Positions 16,132-25,752 are shown, counted from the stretch's first letter. The stretch: 64,000 bases of DNA from Methylomarinum sp. Ch1-1 (GCF_030717995.2 NZ_CP157743.1:992001-1056000); one strand, 5' to 3'. The notes: generated by a model not told the origin, from the sequence alone. Program-made: numbers and translations.

Positions 16132-17418
16132 TCAAAACGAGACATTAGCCTGCAGCCACAATTTTTGCGTATCATTTTTGAAGCCGCCCGGCGCGTCATC
16201 ATCTCCGTCGTAATAAGCGTATTTGGCCAGCAACGCATAATGCTTGCCAAATTTTTTTGTGATCAGAAAGTCATATTCATTGCCATAGCTAAAATTACTC
16301 GTGTCGTCCTTGAAGTTATGGTAAACGAACATTAGCTTGGCGCCTGCAATCGAAGTCGCCGCGGTGGCATTGACGTCGCGTACGCCGTTGGGATAGAGGG
16401 CGGCATTTAGAAAACGGTCCGCCCAGCCCTGGAAGGCATGATTGGTGCCTAGCGGCGTCGAGAATACGCCTCCATCTCGGCCATCCAGTTGTTCCATGGC
16501 GCCTTTGACGGTGATACCCGCTACGCTGATGCCTCCCATGATATGGTAACGGTCCCGAGAAAAATCGGCCTTGTTGCTGCCGTAGTCCTGCTGATAACTA
16601 TATTCAGCCGTGTAATGCAGGCTGATGTCCTGGGTCAATTTCGGCGAGCCGATGAAACGAACGCCATAGGTTTGGCTGGATTTCGGGGCGTTGGCCGGGT
16701 CATCGCGATAATCCAGCCAATAGCCATAGCCTATCGCGTTGCCGAGGTTACCCATTCGGTAATTGATGTTGACGATAGGGGCATCGATATTGTCGGTCAA
16801 TGAGAAAATATTTTTGATTCGGCCGATGTAACCCGCGTTGATTGTTAGGTCTTGGATGGAATCATTCGTTACGAGTACCGCATCATAGGTTTGTTCCATT
16901 TGTCGCCAGCCCACGTTACCGATAAAGCGGTCGTCATCGATCTTGATCCGTTGCCTTCCACCTTTGATGACAGTATCCGGAATTCCCTTGTAAGTTATCC
17001 ATAAACGATTCAGTTCATGGCGGTCGGCGGGGTCGGCCACAACATGATGATTGGGGTCTCCGTATACGCCGCCGCCCCGGTAATCGTTTTGCGCGGCGAG
17101 TAGGTTTTCATATTCGGCAAACGCTTGAACGCCGAGAATTTCGGGCGTCAGGTAGCCCAGGCGCAGCCGAAAGGTATTTGCATGGGCGGGCTCCGGCTCC
17201 GTGTCATCGGTGTCGGCGTATTCATAGCGATAATTGAGGTCAAATTTAATTTGACCATAATATTGCGGATTCTTCTGGCCAAACCGCAATGCCTCCTCGA
17301 TCGTCTGATCGATGCCGGCGTTGACGGATTGAGTTGCGGCTAATGAAATAAACAGCGTCGCGACGCCTGGCTTGCTCAAAGCGAATCTGGGGAGGGTTTT
17401 TTTTTCAGGCAGAGTCAT
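16132..17418 (-). CDS. Alginate-export-type outer-membrane beta-barrel protein
   Basis: A 428-residue protein with a signal peptide ending near SLAATQSVNA. A beta-barrel-like sequence follows, with alternating strands and aromatic girdles (KFDLNYRYEYADTDD, NTFRLRLGYLTPEILGVQAFAEYENL, RLWITYKG, KGGRQRIKIDDDRFIGNVGWRQ). It ends in a C-terminal strand closing with aromatic Phe (LWLQANVSF), as outer-membrane barrels do. The GRQRIKIDDDRFIGNVGWRQ region is characteristic of the alginate_exp family. It lies downstream of the nitrate ABC transporter on the same strand, with MITE copy B between them, so it may once have belonged to that operon. The substrate is unknown. Confidence 0.78.
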   Translation of the reverse strand: MTLPEKKTLPRFALSKPGVATLFISLAATQSVNAGIDQTIEEALRFGQKNPQYYGQIKFDLNYRYEYADTDDTEPEPAHANTFRLRLGYLTPEILGVQAFAEYENLLAAQNDYRGGGVYGDPNHHVVADPADRHELNRLWITYKGIPDTVIKGGRQRIKIDDDRFIGNVGWRQMEQTYDAVLVTNDSIQDLTINAGYIGRIKNIFSLTDNIDAPIVNINYRMGNLGNAIGYGYWLDYRDDPANAPKSSQTYGVRFIGSPKLTQDISLHYTAEYSYQQDYGSNKADFSRDRYHIMGGISVAGITVKGAMEQLDGRDGGVFSTPLGTNHAFQGWADRFLNAALYPNGVRDVNATAATSIAGAKLMFVYHNFKDDTSNFSYGNEYDFLITKKFGKHYALLAKYAYYDGDDDAPGGFKNDTQKLWLQANVSF

Positions 17419-17517
17419 GATGGGGCTCCAATAAATACAAGTAAGAATGAATCGGTTGGTAATTAAGTACTGATTACTCTCGGACGCGCTGTCGAGAGCG
17501 AAATAGCGCTAATCAGC

Positions 17518-17760
17518 CAGCAATTCCCATATCATCAGTTTGAGTATTTTTGCGGGGTTTAGGGCATGGGGTGTGTCTGTCGAGGAGCGCCGTTCACCCA
17601 GCACCTAAATAAACGACGATAATAAATCATAGCCAATAGTCTATGGTATTTAGGTGCTGGGTAAACCCATCCCTGGGGGCTTGACGGCAGCATCCTTGCT
17701 GCCGACATCCTCGCCAAACACACCCCATGCCCTTTTTGAACGCCAAAGTGGGAATTGCTG
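17518..17760 (+). mobile_element. MITE-like element, copy B, with perfect 9-bp target duplication
   Basis: A full-length copy of about 243 bp. The ends are CAGCAATTCCCATATCATC... and ...GGGAATTGCTG. It carries an inner stem CCCAGCACCTAAAT / ATTTAGGTGCTGGG and the outer GGCATGGGGTGTGT / ACACACCCCATGCC pair. It is flanked exactly by CTAATCAGC at 17509-17517 and 17761-17769. It inserts between the nitrate transporter ATPase gene and the porin gene. The rest of the 434-base gap shows no gene. Confidence 0.9.
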
Positions 17761-17852
17761 CTAATCAGCAGTGAATGGATCTCGTTAAAGTCAAGGCATT
17801 TAAAACGCTCTTGCTGGCATTGTGGCCACTTCAATCTCCGGGTTATGGCGAG

Positions 17853-19598
17853 CTAATGGCGGTGATCGCACTCATTCAAAAAGGTCAATAAACTCTCGCG
17901 ATAGCGGTAATAATCGGGATGTTGCAGCAAGGCCTTACGAGTTCTGGGACGCGGCAAATCGATTGATTCGATCTTACCGATTTTGGCCATGGGGCCATTG
18001 GTCATCATCACGACCCGATCGGCCAGCAAGATCGCTTCATCGACATCATGCGTCACCATGATTGCGGTGACATGGGTTCTTTCCCATACTTCCATCAATA
18101 CTTCCTGTAGTTCCCAGCGGGTCAACGAGTCCAGCATGCCAAATGGCTCGTCCAGCAATAACAGCTTGGGCGACAGGGCGAAGGCGCGGGCGATTCCGAC
18201 CCGTTGTCGCATACCGTTGGACATATCCGCCGCTTTTTTGAACAAGGAGTCGCCCAAACCAACACGAGTCAGATAATATTCGACGATATCGTCGCGTTCC
18301 GATTGTTGGGCATGGGGATAGACTTTTTCCACGCCAAGCGCGACGTTCTCAAACGCCGTCAGCCAAGGGAACAAGCTGGGTGACTGAAAGACCACGCCCC
18401 GATCGGGGCCGGCGCCATCGATTTCCTTGTTGTCCAGAACGATGCCGCCTTCGGATATTTCGTTCAGCCCAGCCGTCATCGTCAACACGGTCGATTTACC
18501 GCAGCCCGAGTGACCGATGATGGAAATGAATTCCCCTTTTTTCATTTTCAGGTCAAAGCCGTCTACCACCTTAACGGTGCTATTGCCGTCGGCCGTCGGA
18601 TATATTTTCGATAACTGGGAAAATTCAACATAGCGTGGTTTTCCGACATCCTTTTGCGCCGGCTTCAACGCCGAGATATCCAGTTTCCAATCATTGCTGG
18701 TGTTGGGACGCACATCCGGCAGAACCACGCGGTCGCTATCGGCTTGCTCAGATTGTTGTGCGCCGATATCCATCAGATAACGGGTAATGTCGGCGCGCAG
18801 GCGTTTGAAGTTTTCGTCGTGATTCAATGCCGCCCGGTCGCGGGGCCTTTCGATGTCGACAGGAAAGTGTGATCCGAAGGTGGCTGCCGGTCCGGGAGTG
18901 AGCGGAATGACCCGGTCCGCCATATAAATTGCCTCGTCGACATCGTTGGTGATCAGAATGACGGTTTTTTTCTCTTTATCCCAGAGATGCAGGATTTCAT
19001 CCTGCAAATTACCCCGGGTCAATGCATCCAGAGCGCTCAGCGGCTCATCCAATAATAAAACTTCGGGATTGGCCGCCAGCGCACGGGCCACATTGACCCG
19101 TTGTCTCATGCCGCCGGACAGTTCGGCCGGACGTTTTTCCATGGCCGAACCCAGGTTAACCATGTTGATGTATTTTTTCGTATGCGCGTTGCGTTTTTCC
19201 TTGTTCCAGTCCCGGTAAATTTGATCGACGGCCAAGGCGACGTTTTCATAGACGGTCAGCCAAGGCATCAGGGAATAATTCTGAAACACCACGCCACGAT
19301 CGGGAGCGGGGCCGGTGATCGATTGATCGGCTTTCAGTACCTGGCCTTGATCGGCCGTAATCAGACCGGCTATCAACGAAATCAGCGTCGTTTTACCGCT
19401 GCCGGAGAAACCGACGATGGCGACAAATTCCCCTTCCTGGATTTTCAGATTGATATCCTGGAGAATCGGACTGTATTCGGCGCCCTCGCCGTAAGACTTG
19501 GAAACATTCTTGAGTTCGATCAAGGCTGGAGAGGGTTTTTGTTCGATTGCCTTATGCTTCCGTAATTCTTCGGTCAATAAATGTTGCGCTGCTGCCAT
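17853..19598 (-). CDS. nrtCD: Nitrate ABC transporter, fused double ATP-binding subunit (NrtC/NrtD-like)
   Basis: A cytoplasmic ATPase subunit of 581 residues with two complete ABC domains in one chain (about 25-265 and 318-575). Domain 1 has Walker A GFSGSGKTTL, signature LSGGMRQRV and Walker B VLLLDEPLSALD, but its H-loop reads ITNDVDEA with Asn in place of His. Domain 2 has Walker A GHSGCGKSTV, signature MSNGMRQRV, Walker B LLLLDEPFGMLD and a normal H-loop VTHDVDEA. The catalytic site pair is therefore asymmetric. There is no substrate-binding regulatory domain of the cyanobacterial NrtC kind. It lies nine bases after nrtB, and the operon is nrtA-nrtB-nrtCD. Confidence 0.9.
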   Translation of the reverse strand: MAAAQHLLTEELRKHKAIEQKPSPALIELKNVSKSYGEGAEYSPILQDINLKIQEGEFVAIVGFSGSGKTTLISLIAGLITADQGQVLKADQSITGPAPDRGVVFQNYSLMPWLTVYENVALAVDQIYRDWNKEKRNAHTKKYINMVNLGSAMEKRPAELSGGMRQRVNVARALAANPEVLLLDEPLSALDALTRGNLQDEILHLWDKEKKTVILITNDVDEAIYMADRVIPLTPGPAATFGSHFPVDIERPRDRAALNHDENFKRLRADITRYLMDIGAQQSEQADSDRVVLPDVRPNTSNDWKLDISALKPAQKDVGKPRYVEFSQLSKIYPTADGNSTVKVVDGFDLKMKKGEFISIIGHSGCGKSTVLTMTAGLNEISEGGIVLDNKEIDGAGPDRGVVFQSPSLFPWLTAFENVALGVEKVYPHAQQSERDDIVEYYLTRVGLGDSLFKKAADMSNGMRQRVGIARAFALSPKLLLLDEPFGMLDSLTRWELQEVLMEVWERTHVTAIMVTHDVDEAILLADRVVMMTNGPMAKIGKIESIDLPRPRTRKALLQHPDYYRYRESLLTFLNECDHRH

Positions 19599-19607
19599 GG
19601 CGTGCTC

Positions 19608-20624
19608 CTAGAGTGCTTTACCGAAAGAAAAAACATTTTGTAGCGCGTGCATGATGCGATCGAGGATGAAACCGATAATGCCGATCGTGAATACCGCTAC
19701 CATGATTTTGCCTAGTGAATGCGAACTGCCATTCTGAAATTCGTCCCAAACAAATTTGCCCAGGCCCGGGTTTTGCGCCAGCATCTCGGCGGCGATCAGC
19801 ACCATCCAGCCGACACCCAGCGACAAACGCATGCCGGTGAATATGTAGGGCAGCGCGGAAGGCAAGATTATTTTTTTGATTTGTGTGCTGTAATTCAAAC
19901 GCAATACTTTCCCGACATTGATCAGATCTTGGTCGATCGACGACACGCCGACAGCCGTATTGATCAGTGTCGGCCACAATGAGCACAGGGTGACGGTAAT
20001 CGCCGAGGTCAGAAAGCTCTTTTCGAACCAGGAGTCGTCATTGCTGACATATAGTGCACTAACGATTAGGGTTACGATGGGTAACCAAGCCAACGGCGAG
20101 ACCGGCTTGAAAACCTGAATCAAAGGATTCAAGGCGGTATTGAAGACACGGCTCATTCCACAGAGAATTCCTAGCGGCACGGCAACCAGCGTTGCCAAGA
20201 AGAAGCCGGAAAACACGGTATACAAGCTGGTGACGATTTGATCCAGATAAGTCGGTTTGCCGGTATAAGGGCGGATTTTGACATTCGCATCAGGGGTCTG
20301 GGTCAGCTTTTTTTCGTTACGCGCACGTTGCCGTTCATAAAACGCGACTTCTTTCTCCCGCTCGGCATAATGGTCTTCCATTAAGGAATCGACTTCGGTC
20401 CAGACCGCGACCGGCCCGGGAAGCGTTCCGAGGCTGGTTTGTATTTGTTGCGCCACGCTGTTCCACAGCAGCAGAAAAATGATGAAGGCGAATGTCGGGA
20501 TACCGATCGCCATCCATAAGGCCTTGATTTGCTGTTGCGGATTGTCGCCCTGACAAATCCTGACTACTGGCACGAACCAAGTCAGGCCGGTAATGTTTAA
20601 AAACTTGATCAATTGATTGTTCAT
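19608..20624 (-). CDS. nrtB: Nitrate ABC transporter permease
   Basis: A membrane subunit of about 338 residues. One N-terminal helix (ALWMAIGIPTFAFIIFLLLW) is followed by an insert rich in charged residues. A BinPDT_transp_1 permease domain of about five helices follows, with an EAA-like loop (INVGKVLRLNYSTQIKKIILPSALPYIFTGMRLSLGVGW). This matches NrtB/NasE-type permeases. The frame is open further upstream, but the ATG at 20624 has an AGGTG ribosome-binding site and the family N-terminus MNNQLIKFLN. It is co-transcribed between nrtA and the fused ATPase gene. Confidence 0.9.
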   Translation of the reverse strand: MNNQLIKFLNITGLTWFVPVVRICQGDNPQQQIKALWMAIGIPTFAFIIFLLLWNSVAQQIQTSLGTLPGPVAVWTEVDSLMEDHYAEREKEVAFYERQRARNEKKLTQTPDANVKIRPYTGKPTYLDQIVTSLYTVFSGFFLATLVAVPLGILCGMSRVFNTALNPLIQVFKPVSPLAWLPIVTLIVSALYVSNDDSWFEKSFLTSAITVTLCSLWPTLINTAVGVSSIDQDLINVGKVLRLNYSTQIKKIILPSALPYIFTGMRLSLGVGWMVLIAAEMLAQNPGLGKFVWDEFQNGSSHSLGKIMVAVFTIGIIGFILDRIMHALQNVFSFGKAL

Positions 20625-20738
20625 CTTTACACCTGTTTTGCGTCGAGTCTCAAAAAAAGGCGCGTCCCGGCGCCAAGTCAACATCCCTGTATCACCGAGA
20701 ACACCACTAACGAAAACAACGATTTATGAAAAGCGTGT

Positions 20739-22127
20739 TTACTCGACCACTTTGCCGTCGACAACCCTTTGTTTGCCTTTCAGGCCGATGGCGAACTTGG
20801 CCAAATACTCGTTCGGTTTACTGCCGTCATAGACGATGCCGTCGATAAATTCGCCTTGCGGTGGTTTGAAACCGCTTTCATCGTCGGCGGGGAAATCGCT
20901 GTTCTTGGCCTTGCCCTCGGCGATCAATTCCTTAGCCGCGGCCATGTAGATGTCGGGACGATAGACTTTTTTCGCGACCTCCATGTACCAACTGTCGGGT
21001 TTGTGTTCGTTGATTTGTCCCCAACGGCGCATTTGGGTCAAATACCAGATCGCATCGCTGTAGTAGGGATAGGTTGCGTTGTAGCGAAAGAAGACGTTGA
21101 AATCGGGGAGCGGGCGTTTATCGCCTTTCTCGTATTCGAAGGTGCCGGTCATGCTGTTGGCGATCACGTCGTAATCGGCCCCGACATAGGCGCTGTCGGA
21201 TAAGATTTTGACCGCTTCCGGACGATTCTTGTTGTTGTCCGCATCTAGCCACATTGCCGCCCGGATAAGGGCCTTGACCACTGCCAGGTGCGTGTTGGGA
21301 TACCGATCGGCCCAGGCTTTGCTGACACCGAAAACTTTTTCCGGGTTGTCCTTCCAGATTTCATAGTCGGTTACGACCGGAACGCCGATGCCCTTGAATA
21401 CGGCTTGTTGATTCCACGGTTCGCCGACGCAGTAGCCATAAATCGTTCCGGCTTCCAGGGTAGCCGGCATTTGCGGCGGCGGAGTGACCGACAGCAGGGC
21501 ATCGGCGTTGATCTGGCCGCTGATATCCTGGGGCGGCGCATAATAACCGGGTTTTATGCCGCCCGCCGCCAACCAGTAGCGCAACTCGTAGTTATGCGTC
21601 GAAACCGGAAACACCATGCCCATATTGAAAGGCTTGCCTTCGGACTTGTATTGATCGACCACAGGCTTCAAGGCGCTGGCCTTGATCGGATGGACCGGTT
21701 TACCTCCTTCCATCGGCACATGTTGTTTCATTTGTTGCCAGATATCATTGGCGACCGTGATGCCGTTTCCGTTCAAATCCATGCTGAAGGCGGTAATGAT
21801 ATGAGCCTGGGTGCCGAAGCCGATGGTCGCCCCTAACGGTTGGCCGGCCAACATATGGGCGCCGTCCAACTCGCCGTTGATGACCCGGTCCAGCAATACC
21901 TTCCAGTTAGCCTGCGCCTCGATCTGCACATACAGACCTTCGTCCTCGAAATAACCCTTTTCATAGGCGATGGCCAACGGCGCCATGTCGGTCAGTTTGA
22001 TGAAGCCGAATTTAAGCTCCTCCTTCTCGAGGTTATCAATCGCGCCGACTTGTCCGGGCATGCTGATCAAAAATGCCGTCGTTACGGCGGATAGCCACTT
22101 AAAGGCTTTATATTGAAATGTCGTCAT
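20739..22127 (-). CDS. nrtA: Nitrate ABC transporter substrate-binding protein
   Basis: A periplasmic nitrate/nitrite-binding protein of the NrtA/CmpA family, 462 residues. A Sec-type signal ([19 protein letters not shown]) is followed by the family core: [50 protein letters not shown], and a later [19 protein letters not shown] ligand-pocket segment. It is the first gene of the minus-strand nrt operon. Its leader carries a sigma-54 element, ANTAR-type hairpins and an intrinsic terminator ending about 24 bases before the start codon, so expression should need antitermination. Confidence 0.93.
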   Translation of the reverse strand: MTTFQYKAFKWLSAVTTAFLISMPGQVGAIDNLEKEELKFGFIKLTDMAPLAIAYEKGYFEDEGLYVQIEAQANWKVLLDRVINGELDGAHMLAGQPLGATIGFGTQAHIITAFSMDLNGNGITVANDIWQQMKQHVPMEGGKPVHPIKASALKPVVDQYKSEGKPFNMGMVFPVSTHNYELRYWLAAGGIKPGYYAPPQDISGQINADALLSVTPPPQMPATLEAGTIYGYCVGEPWNQQAVFKGIGVPVVTDYEIWKDNPEKVFGVSKAWADRYPNTHLAVVKALIRAAMWLDADNNKNRPEAVKILSDSAYVGADYDVIANSMTGTFEYEKGDKRPLPDFNVFFRYNATYPYYSDAIWYLTQMRRWGQINEHKPDSWYMEVAKKVYRPDIYMAAAKELIAEGKAKNSDFPADDESGFKPPQGEFIDGIVYDGSKPNEYLAKFAIGLKGKQRVVDGKVVE

Positions 22128-22150
22128 GAATCTCTCGCACTAAATTTTTC

Positions 22151-22201
22151 AAAAAAAAAAGGCGTCATCAGGATATCCATTCGATATTCGATGACGCCTT
22201 T
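22151..22201 (-). terminator. Leader terminator (attenuator) of nrtA
   Basis: Reading the minus strand, AAAGGCGTCATC pairs with GATGACGCCTTT across an inner loop, followed at once by a run of ten T. It lies inside the leader, upstream of the nrtA start at 22127, so it must be read through for expression. Its 5' arm overlaps hairpin P2. Confidence 0.88.
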
Positions 22202-22224
22202 GTCGTAATTGTCCCGCTATGGAC
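22193..22224 (-). promoter_or_regulatory. ANTAR-type two-hairpin target in the nrtA leader
   Basis: On the minus strand, P1 is GUCC-[AUAGCG]-GGAC (22224-22211), then a 6-base linker, then P2 is GAC-[AAAGGC]-GUC (22204-22193). Both loops are hexanucleotides with A at position 1 and G at position 4, the hallmark of RNAs bound by ANTAR antiterminators. P2 uses the bases of the terminator's 5' arm, so the two structures exclude each other. A further hairpin, GCUUC-[AUCGCC]-GAAGC, at 22251-22236 also has A1 and G4. Confidence 0.78.
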
Positions 22225-22266
22225 TGCAAATGTTTGCTTCGGCGATGAAGCGCTTATTCCTGATTA

Positions 22267-22282
22267 AGCAGTAGCTGTGCCA
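22267..22282 (-). promoter_or_regulatory. Sigma-54 promoter of the nrt operon
   Basis: The minus strand reads TGGCAC-AGCTA-CTGCT, matching the -24/-12 consensus TGGCAC-N5-TTGCW with correct GG-N10-GC spacing. The predicted start is near 22256, giving a leader of about 130 bases. Confidence 0.8.
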
Positions 22283-22400
22283 GAACCTGGGGATTGTTTA
22301 ATGATTTTATAAAAGATATTTATAAACAATGGTTTATATTTTTTATTGAGAAATTTAAGGAACGAAATAAATTCTGTAAAATCTCGATACTTCTTCATAA

Positions 22401-22436
22401 TTACCCAATTTGGTGCATTCGGCACTATGTTGCAGC
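22401..22436. promoter_or_regulatory. Possible NtrC half-sites upstream of nrtA
   Basis: TTACCCAATTTGGTGCA matches one half of the NtrC palindrome TGCACC-N5-GGTGCA well. An adjacent GCAC-N7-CAGC gives a second half-match. They lie about 120-150 bases upstream of the sigma-54 element, a usual distance for NtrC. The rest of 22440-22900 is AT-rich, with a short GC-rich stretch near 22600-22770 but no convincing gene. Confidence 0.45.
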
Positions 22437-22918
22437 AAAATGGGGGAACATGATTAGCGCTTTGGATAGTTCGTTAGGATTTTGCTAAAAATAACTATCC
22501 CGATAGAGTTTTCTTGCTTTGCGCTTAGCGTTATACATAAATTGCGGGATGTCTTAAATTTGTGTAGATTGGGCTGAATAAAATGAAGCCTCAACAAATT
22601 GAGGCGCGCCGGAAATGTTGGGCTTCGCTATCGCTCAGCCAGCCTACGACATACTTGTGTATAACGGCAAGTGCTCTGCATGGAAACCCAGTCAGGGATG
22701 CTCCAATGTCCCCGTTCCGCAGAGCGAGGAATGAAAGGGCTGATCCTGGAAGTTATTTACGACCATATCCTTAGCCGAATATAAGCGGTAGCGAGCCCGT
22801 TAATAGATAGCAAATCTTTCTGAACTCTTTTAAACTGATAGGATTGTTTTCGGAAATTATTGAGATTCCCAGCGTCTTACAGTGCTTTGTCTTTGAATGG
22901 CAAACGAGCCGCTCAATG

Positions 22919-23125
22919 CGGCAATTCCCAGTTTTAATATTTTAGCCGTATTAAGCACAAGGGTTTGTCTGTTGAGAAGCGCCGTTCACCCAGCACCTAA
23001 ATTATCCTGGAATGTAAAATATAGTCCTGTAGCCATGGAATTTAGGTGCTGGGTAAACCCATCCCTGGGGCCTTGACGCCAGACACAGCTTATGCATTTT
23101 TTGATCTCCAAATTGGGAATTTCTG
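22919..23125 (+). mobile_element. MITE-like element, copy C
   Basis: The left end CGGCAATTCCCAGTTTTAAT and the right end AATTGGGAATTTCTG match the family with a few changes. The inner stem CACCCAGCACCTAAAT / ATTTAGGTGCTGGGT is intact and shared with copy B. The flanks show only GCTCA in common, so a target duplication is not preserved. The element lies about 180 bases upstream of cas3. Confidence 0.75.
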
Positions 23126-23139
23126 CTCACAAATAGGAG

Positions 23140-23290
23140 TACTGAAGTTACCTAATAATTCAGAAAGCAATCCGTTGTAGTGTCCAGAGCGACATTGGTT
23201 TTAACAGGGTTTGCGTGAAACATGGCAAACCCATAAAAAAATACCCCTACAAGTCAGGATACCCCCCCTAAAAACTGGGAAACTTCAGTA
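23140..23290. repeat. 10-bp inverted repeat pair bracketing the cas3 upstream region
   Basis: TACTGAAGTT (23140-23149) and AACTTCAGTA (23281-23290) are perfect inverted repeats 131 bases apart. Between them lies a hairpin GGGTTTGC...GCAAACCC (23207-23232) and a C-rich stretch. This may be a remnant of an insertion element or part of the cas promoter region; no promoter boxes are clear. Confidence 0.45.
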
Positions 23291-23301
23291 AGGCTATTAC
23301 C

Positions 23302-25752
23302 ATGGACAAAATAAATTCTTATCATATTGCTCATATTCGTCAGTCTGACCGGGAGATCCAAGCCTTATCGATTCACCTAGGCGAAGTTGCAAATATCAGT
23401 AAGCATCTGGCCGCCAAAATCGATGCGGCCGAGACTGGCGAATTGGTCGGCCTGTTACACGACTTCGGCAAATACAGTATGGCGTTTCAAAACTATATTC
23501 GTTCGGCAACCGGGATGCTTGATCCCGATCATGACGACGGTTATATCGACGCCAAAGCCGCGAAAGGCAAGATAGACCATTCGAGCGCCGGCGCTCAATG
23601 GATTTGGCAGGCCCTGAAAAAATACGGCGCGGCCGGCCAAGGCAAGTGTTGCGGGCAAATTCTTGCCTTGTGCGTCGCTTCTCATCACAGCGGCTTGATC
23701 GACAGCCTGAAACCGGATGGAGAGAATGGTTTTTTAATTCGCGCGGACAAAGCGGACGAACAAACCCATCTCGAAGAGTGCATACGAAATGGCCGCGAGA
23801 TCTTGGCCAGGGCGGAAGCGCTGGCCGACAAAGCCTTGGTGTCGAAGATTGTCAAAAGGTTACAGACTCTGGCGGCAATCTCGCCGTCGAAGACGATACA
23901 TACTTTCAATATCGGTTTTTGGACTCGGTTTCTGTTCAGTTGCCTGATCGATGCCGATCGCATCAGCAGCGCCGATTTCGAAAATCCCGATAATTCAACC
24001 TATCGCTCCCGCGAACAAACTCCATGGTCGGTCGTTATCGACAGGCTGGAAGAGCATTTGCAAGAGTTGTCCGGCCGAACCAGCGAGGCGACGCCGATAG
24101 ACGCCATACGCCGGCGGATTTCCGATGCTTGCAGACGCCGGGCCGCCGGTTCACAAGGCGTTTACACCCTGACCGTGCCGACCGGCGGCGGCAAAACCCT
24201 GGCCAGCTTGCGTTTTGCGTTGCATCACGCCCGAACCCATGGTCTGGAACGCATTATTTATGTGATTCCCTATACCTCGATCATCGAGCAGAACGCCGCC
24301 GCCATTCGCACCATTGTCGAGCGCGAGGGAGATCGATTCCCTTGGGTGCTTGAACATCACAGCAACCTGGAGCCCGAGACCCAGACTTGGCACAGCAAGC
24401 TTGCCGCAGAAAATTGGGATGCGCCGATTGTGTTAACGACCATGGTGCAATTTCTGGAAACACTGTTCGGCGGTGGCACTCGCGGCGTGCGCCGTTTACA
24501 TCAATTGGCGAACAGCGTGATTGTCTTCGACGAGATTCAAACCCTGCCGATTCGCTGTACGCATTTATTCTGCAATGCAATCAATTTCCTGAGTACGCAA
24601 ACCCAAACCACGGCGTTATTGTGTACGGCGACTCAACCGTTGCTGGACAAACTGCAAGCGCCCGACAAAGGGCAATTGAGCATTCCACCGCAAAATGAAC
24701 TGATGGACGACCCGGCGGCGCTGTTCAAGCAATTGGAACGGGTCAACATTTGCGACCTCACCCGTTGGCCGAACGGTTGGAGTGAACAGGAGATCGCCGA
24801 TTTGGCGACTGACGAATTCGAAAACCAGGGAAACTGTCTGGTCATCGTCAACACCAAAGCCTGGGTGCAACGACTGTATCAACGCTGTCTCGAAACGGTG
24901 GACAGCGATAGTTTGTTTCATTTGAGCACAAGCCTGTGCCCGGCGCACCGGAAAGACCTGTTCTGCACAATCCGGCAACGCTTGGACGACGGGCGGCCGG
25001 TATTGTGCATCAGCACACAACTGATCGAAGCCGGCGTCGATATCGATTTCGCGTCGGTCATTCGGTTTCTTGCCGGCCTCGACTCCATCGCCCAGGCGGC
25101 GGGCCGATGCAACCGGAACGGCAGACGATCCGAAGCCACGGTTCGTGTCGTCAATCCGGCTGAAGAGTCCATCGACCTATTGCCGGACATAAAAATCGGC
25201 CGCGACAAGGCGCAACGCCTGTTGAGCGAGATCGGCGACCAAGACTTATTGTCGATAGAAGCGATGACGCTGTATTTCAGCTACTATTTCTACGAACGGA
25301 CATCCGAAATGGATTATCCGCTCAAGGCGAGACAGGCAGCTAGGCATGACTCGTTGCTTAATCTACTGAGCACGAACGATAACAATATCGGCGTCACGGA
25401 ACCCTGGCAATTGCGACAATCCTTCAAAACCGCCGCCGACAACTTCAAGGCTATCGACGCGCCGACGCAAGCCGTTATCGTTCCGTACAACGAAGAAGCC
25501 GAACAATTGATCAATAATTTATGCGGCCTGTCGACACAGTTCGACGCGGCCGCCTATCGCGATTTTTTGAGACAGGCGCAGAAGTTTAGTGTTAATGTAT
25601 TCCCCCAGGTTTGGCGTACGCTGGTCGATCAACAAGCCGTACACGAAATTCATCCGGGCGAGGGCGTCTACTATTTGGACGAACGCCACTATAGCCCGGA
25701 TTTCGGTTTGTCCACCGACATCGTCGCCAAAGCCGACTCCCTTATTTGGTAA
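23302..25752 (+). CDS. cas3: CRISPR-associated nuclease/helicase Cas3 (subtype I-C)
   Basis: The effector nuclease-helicase that degrades DNA marked by Cascade; 816 residues. The N-terminal HD nuclease domain contains LLHDFGK (His53, Asp54) and later ASHHSG. The superfamily 2 helicase has Walker A PTGGGKT (residues 293-299) and the DExx box FDEIQ (Asp410). It also has TATQPLL, STQLIEAGVDIDF and the arginine-finger motif QAAGRCNRNGR. HD and helicase are fused, as is usual for I-C. It is the first gene of the cas operon; cas5c follows after 49 bases. Confidence 0.96.
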   Translation: MDKINSYHIAHIRQSDREIQALSIHLGEVANISKHLAAKIDAAETGELVGLLHDFGKYSMAFQNYIRSATGMLDPDHDDGYIDAKAAKGKIDHSSAGAQWIWQALKKYGAAGQGKCCGQILALCVASHHSGLIDSLKPDGENGFLIRADKADEQTHLEECIRNGREILARAEALADKALVSKIVKRLQTLAAISPSKTIHTFNIGFWTRFLFSCLIDADRISSADFENPDNSTYRSREQTPWSVVIDRLEEHLQELSGRTSEATPIDAIRRRISDACRRRAAGSQGVYTLTVPTGGGKTLASLRFALHHARTHGLERIIYVIPYTSIIEQNAAAIRTIVEREGDRFPWVLEHHSNLEPETQTWHSKLAAENWDAPIVLTTMVQFLETLFGGGTRGVRRLHQLANSVIVFDEIQTLPIRCTHLFCNAINFLSTQTQTTALLCTATQPLLDKLQAPDKGQLSIPPQNELMDDPAALFKQLERVNICDLTRWPNGWSEQEIADLATDEFENQGNCLVIVNTKAWVQRLYQRCLETVDSDSLFHLSTSLCPAHRKDLFCTIRQRLDDGRPVLCISTQLIEAGVDIDFASVIRFLAGLDSIAQAAGRCNRNGRRSEATVRVVNPAEESIDLLPDIKIGRDKAQRLLSEIGDQDLLSIEAMTLYFSYYFYERTSEMDYPLKARQAARHDSLLNLLSTNDNNIGVTEPWQLRQSFKTAADNFKAIDAPTQAVIVPYNEEAEQLINNLCGLSTQFDAAAYRDFLRQAQKFSVNVFPQVWRTLVDQQAVHEIHPGEGVYYLDERHYSPDFGLSTDIVAKADSLIW

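Noticed and set aside
22415-22440. Plus-strand CGGCAC...TTGC near the nrt enhancer region as a second sigma-54 promoter
   Set aside because: The GG-to-GC spacing is one base short of the strict 10-base requirement, and the better reading is NtrC half-sites.
22294-22488. AT-rich 64-residue frame upstream of the nrt promoter
   Set aside because: No ribosome-binding site or recognisable domain; it covers the probable NtrC-binding region.
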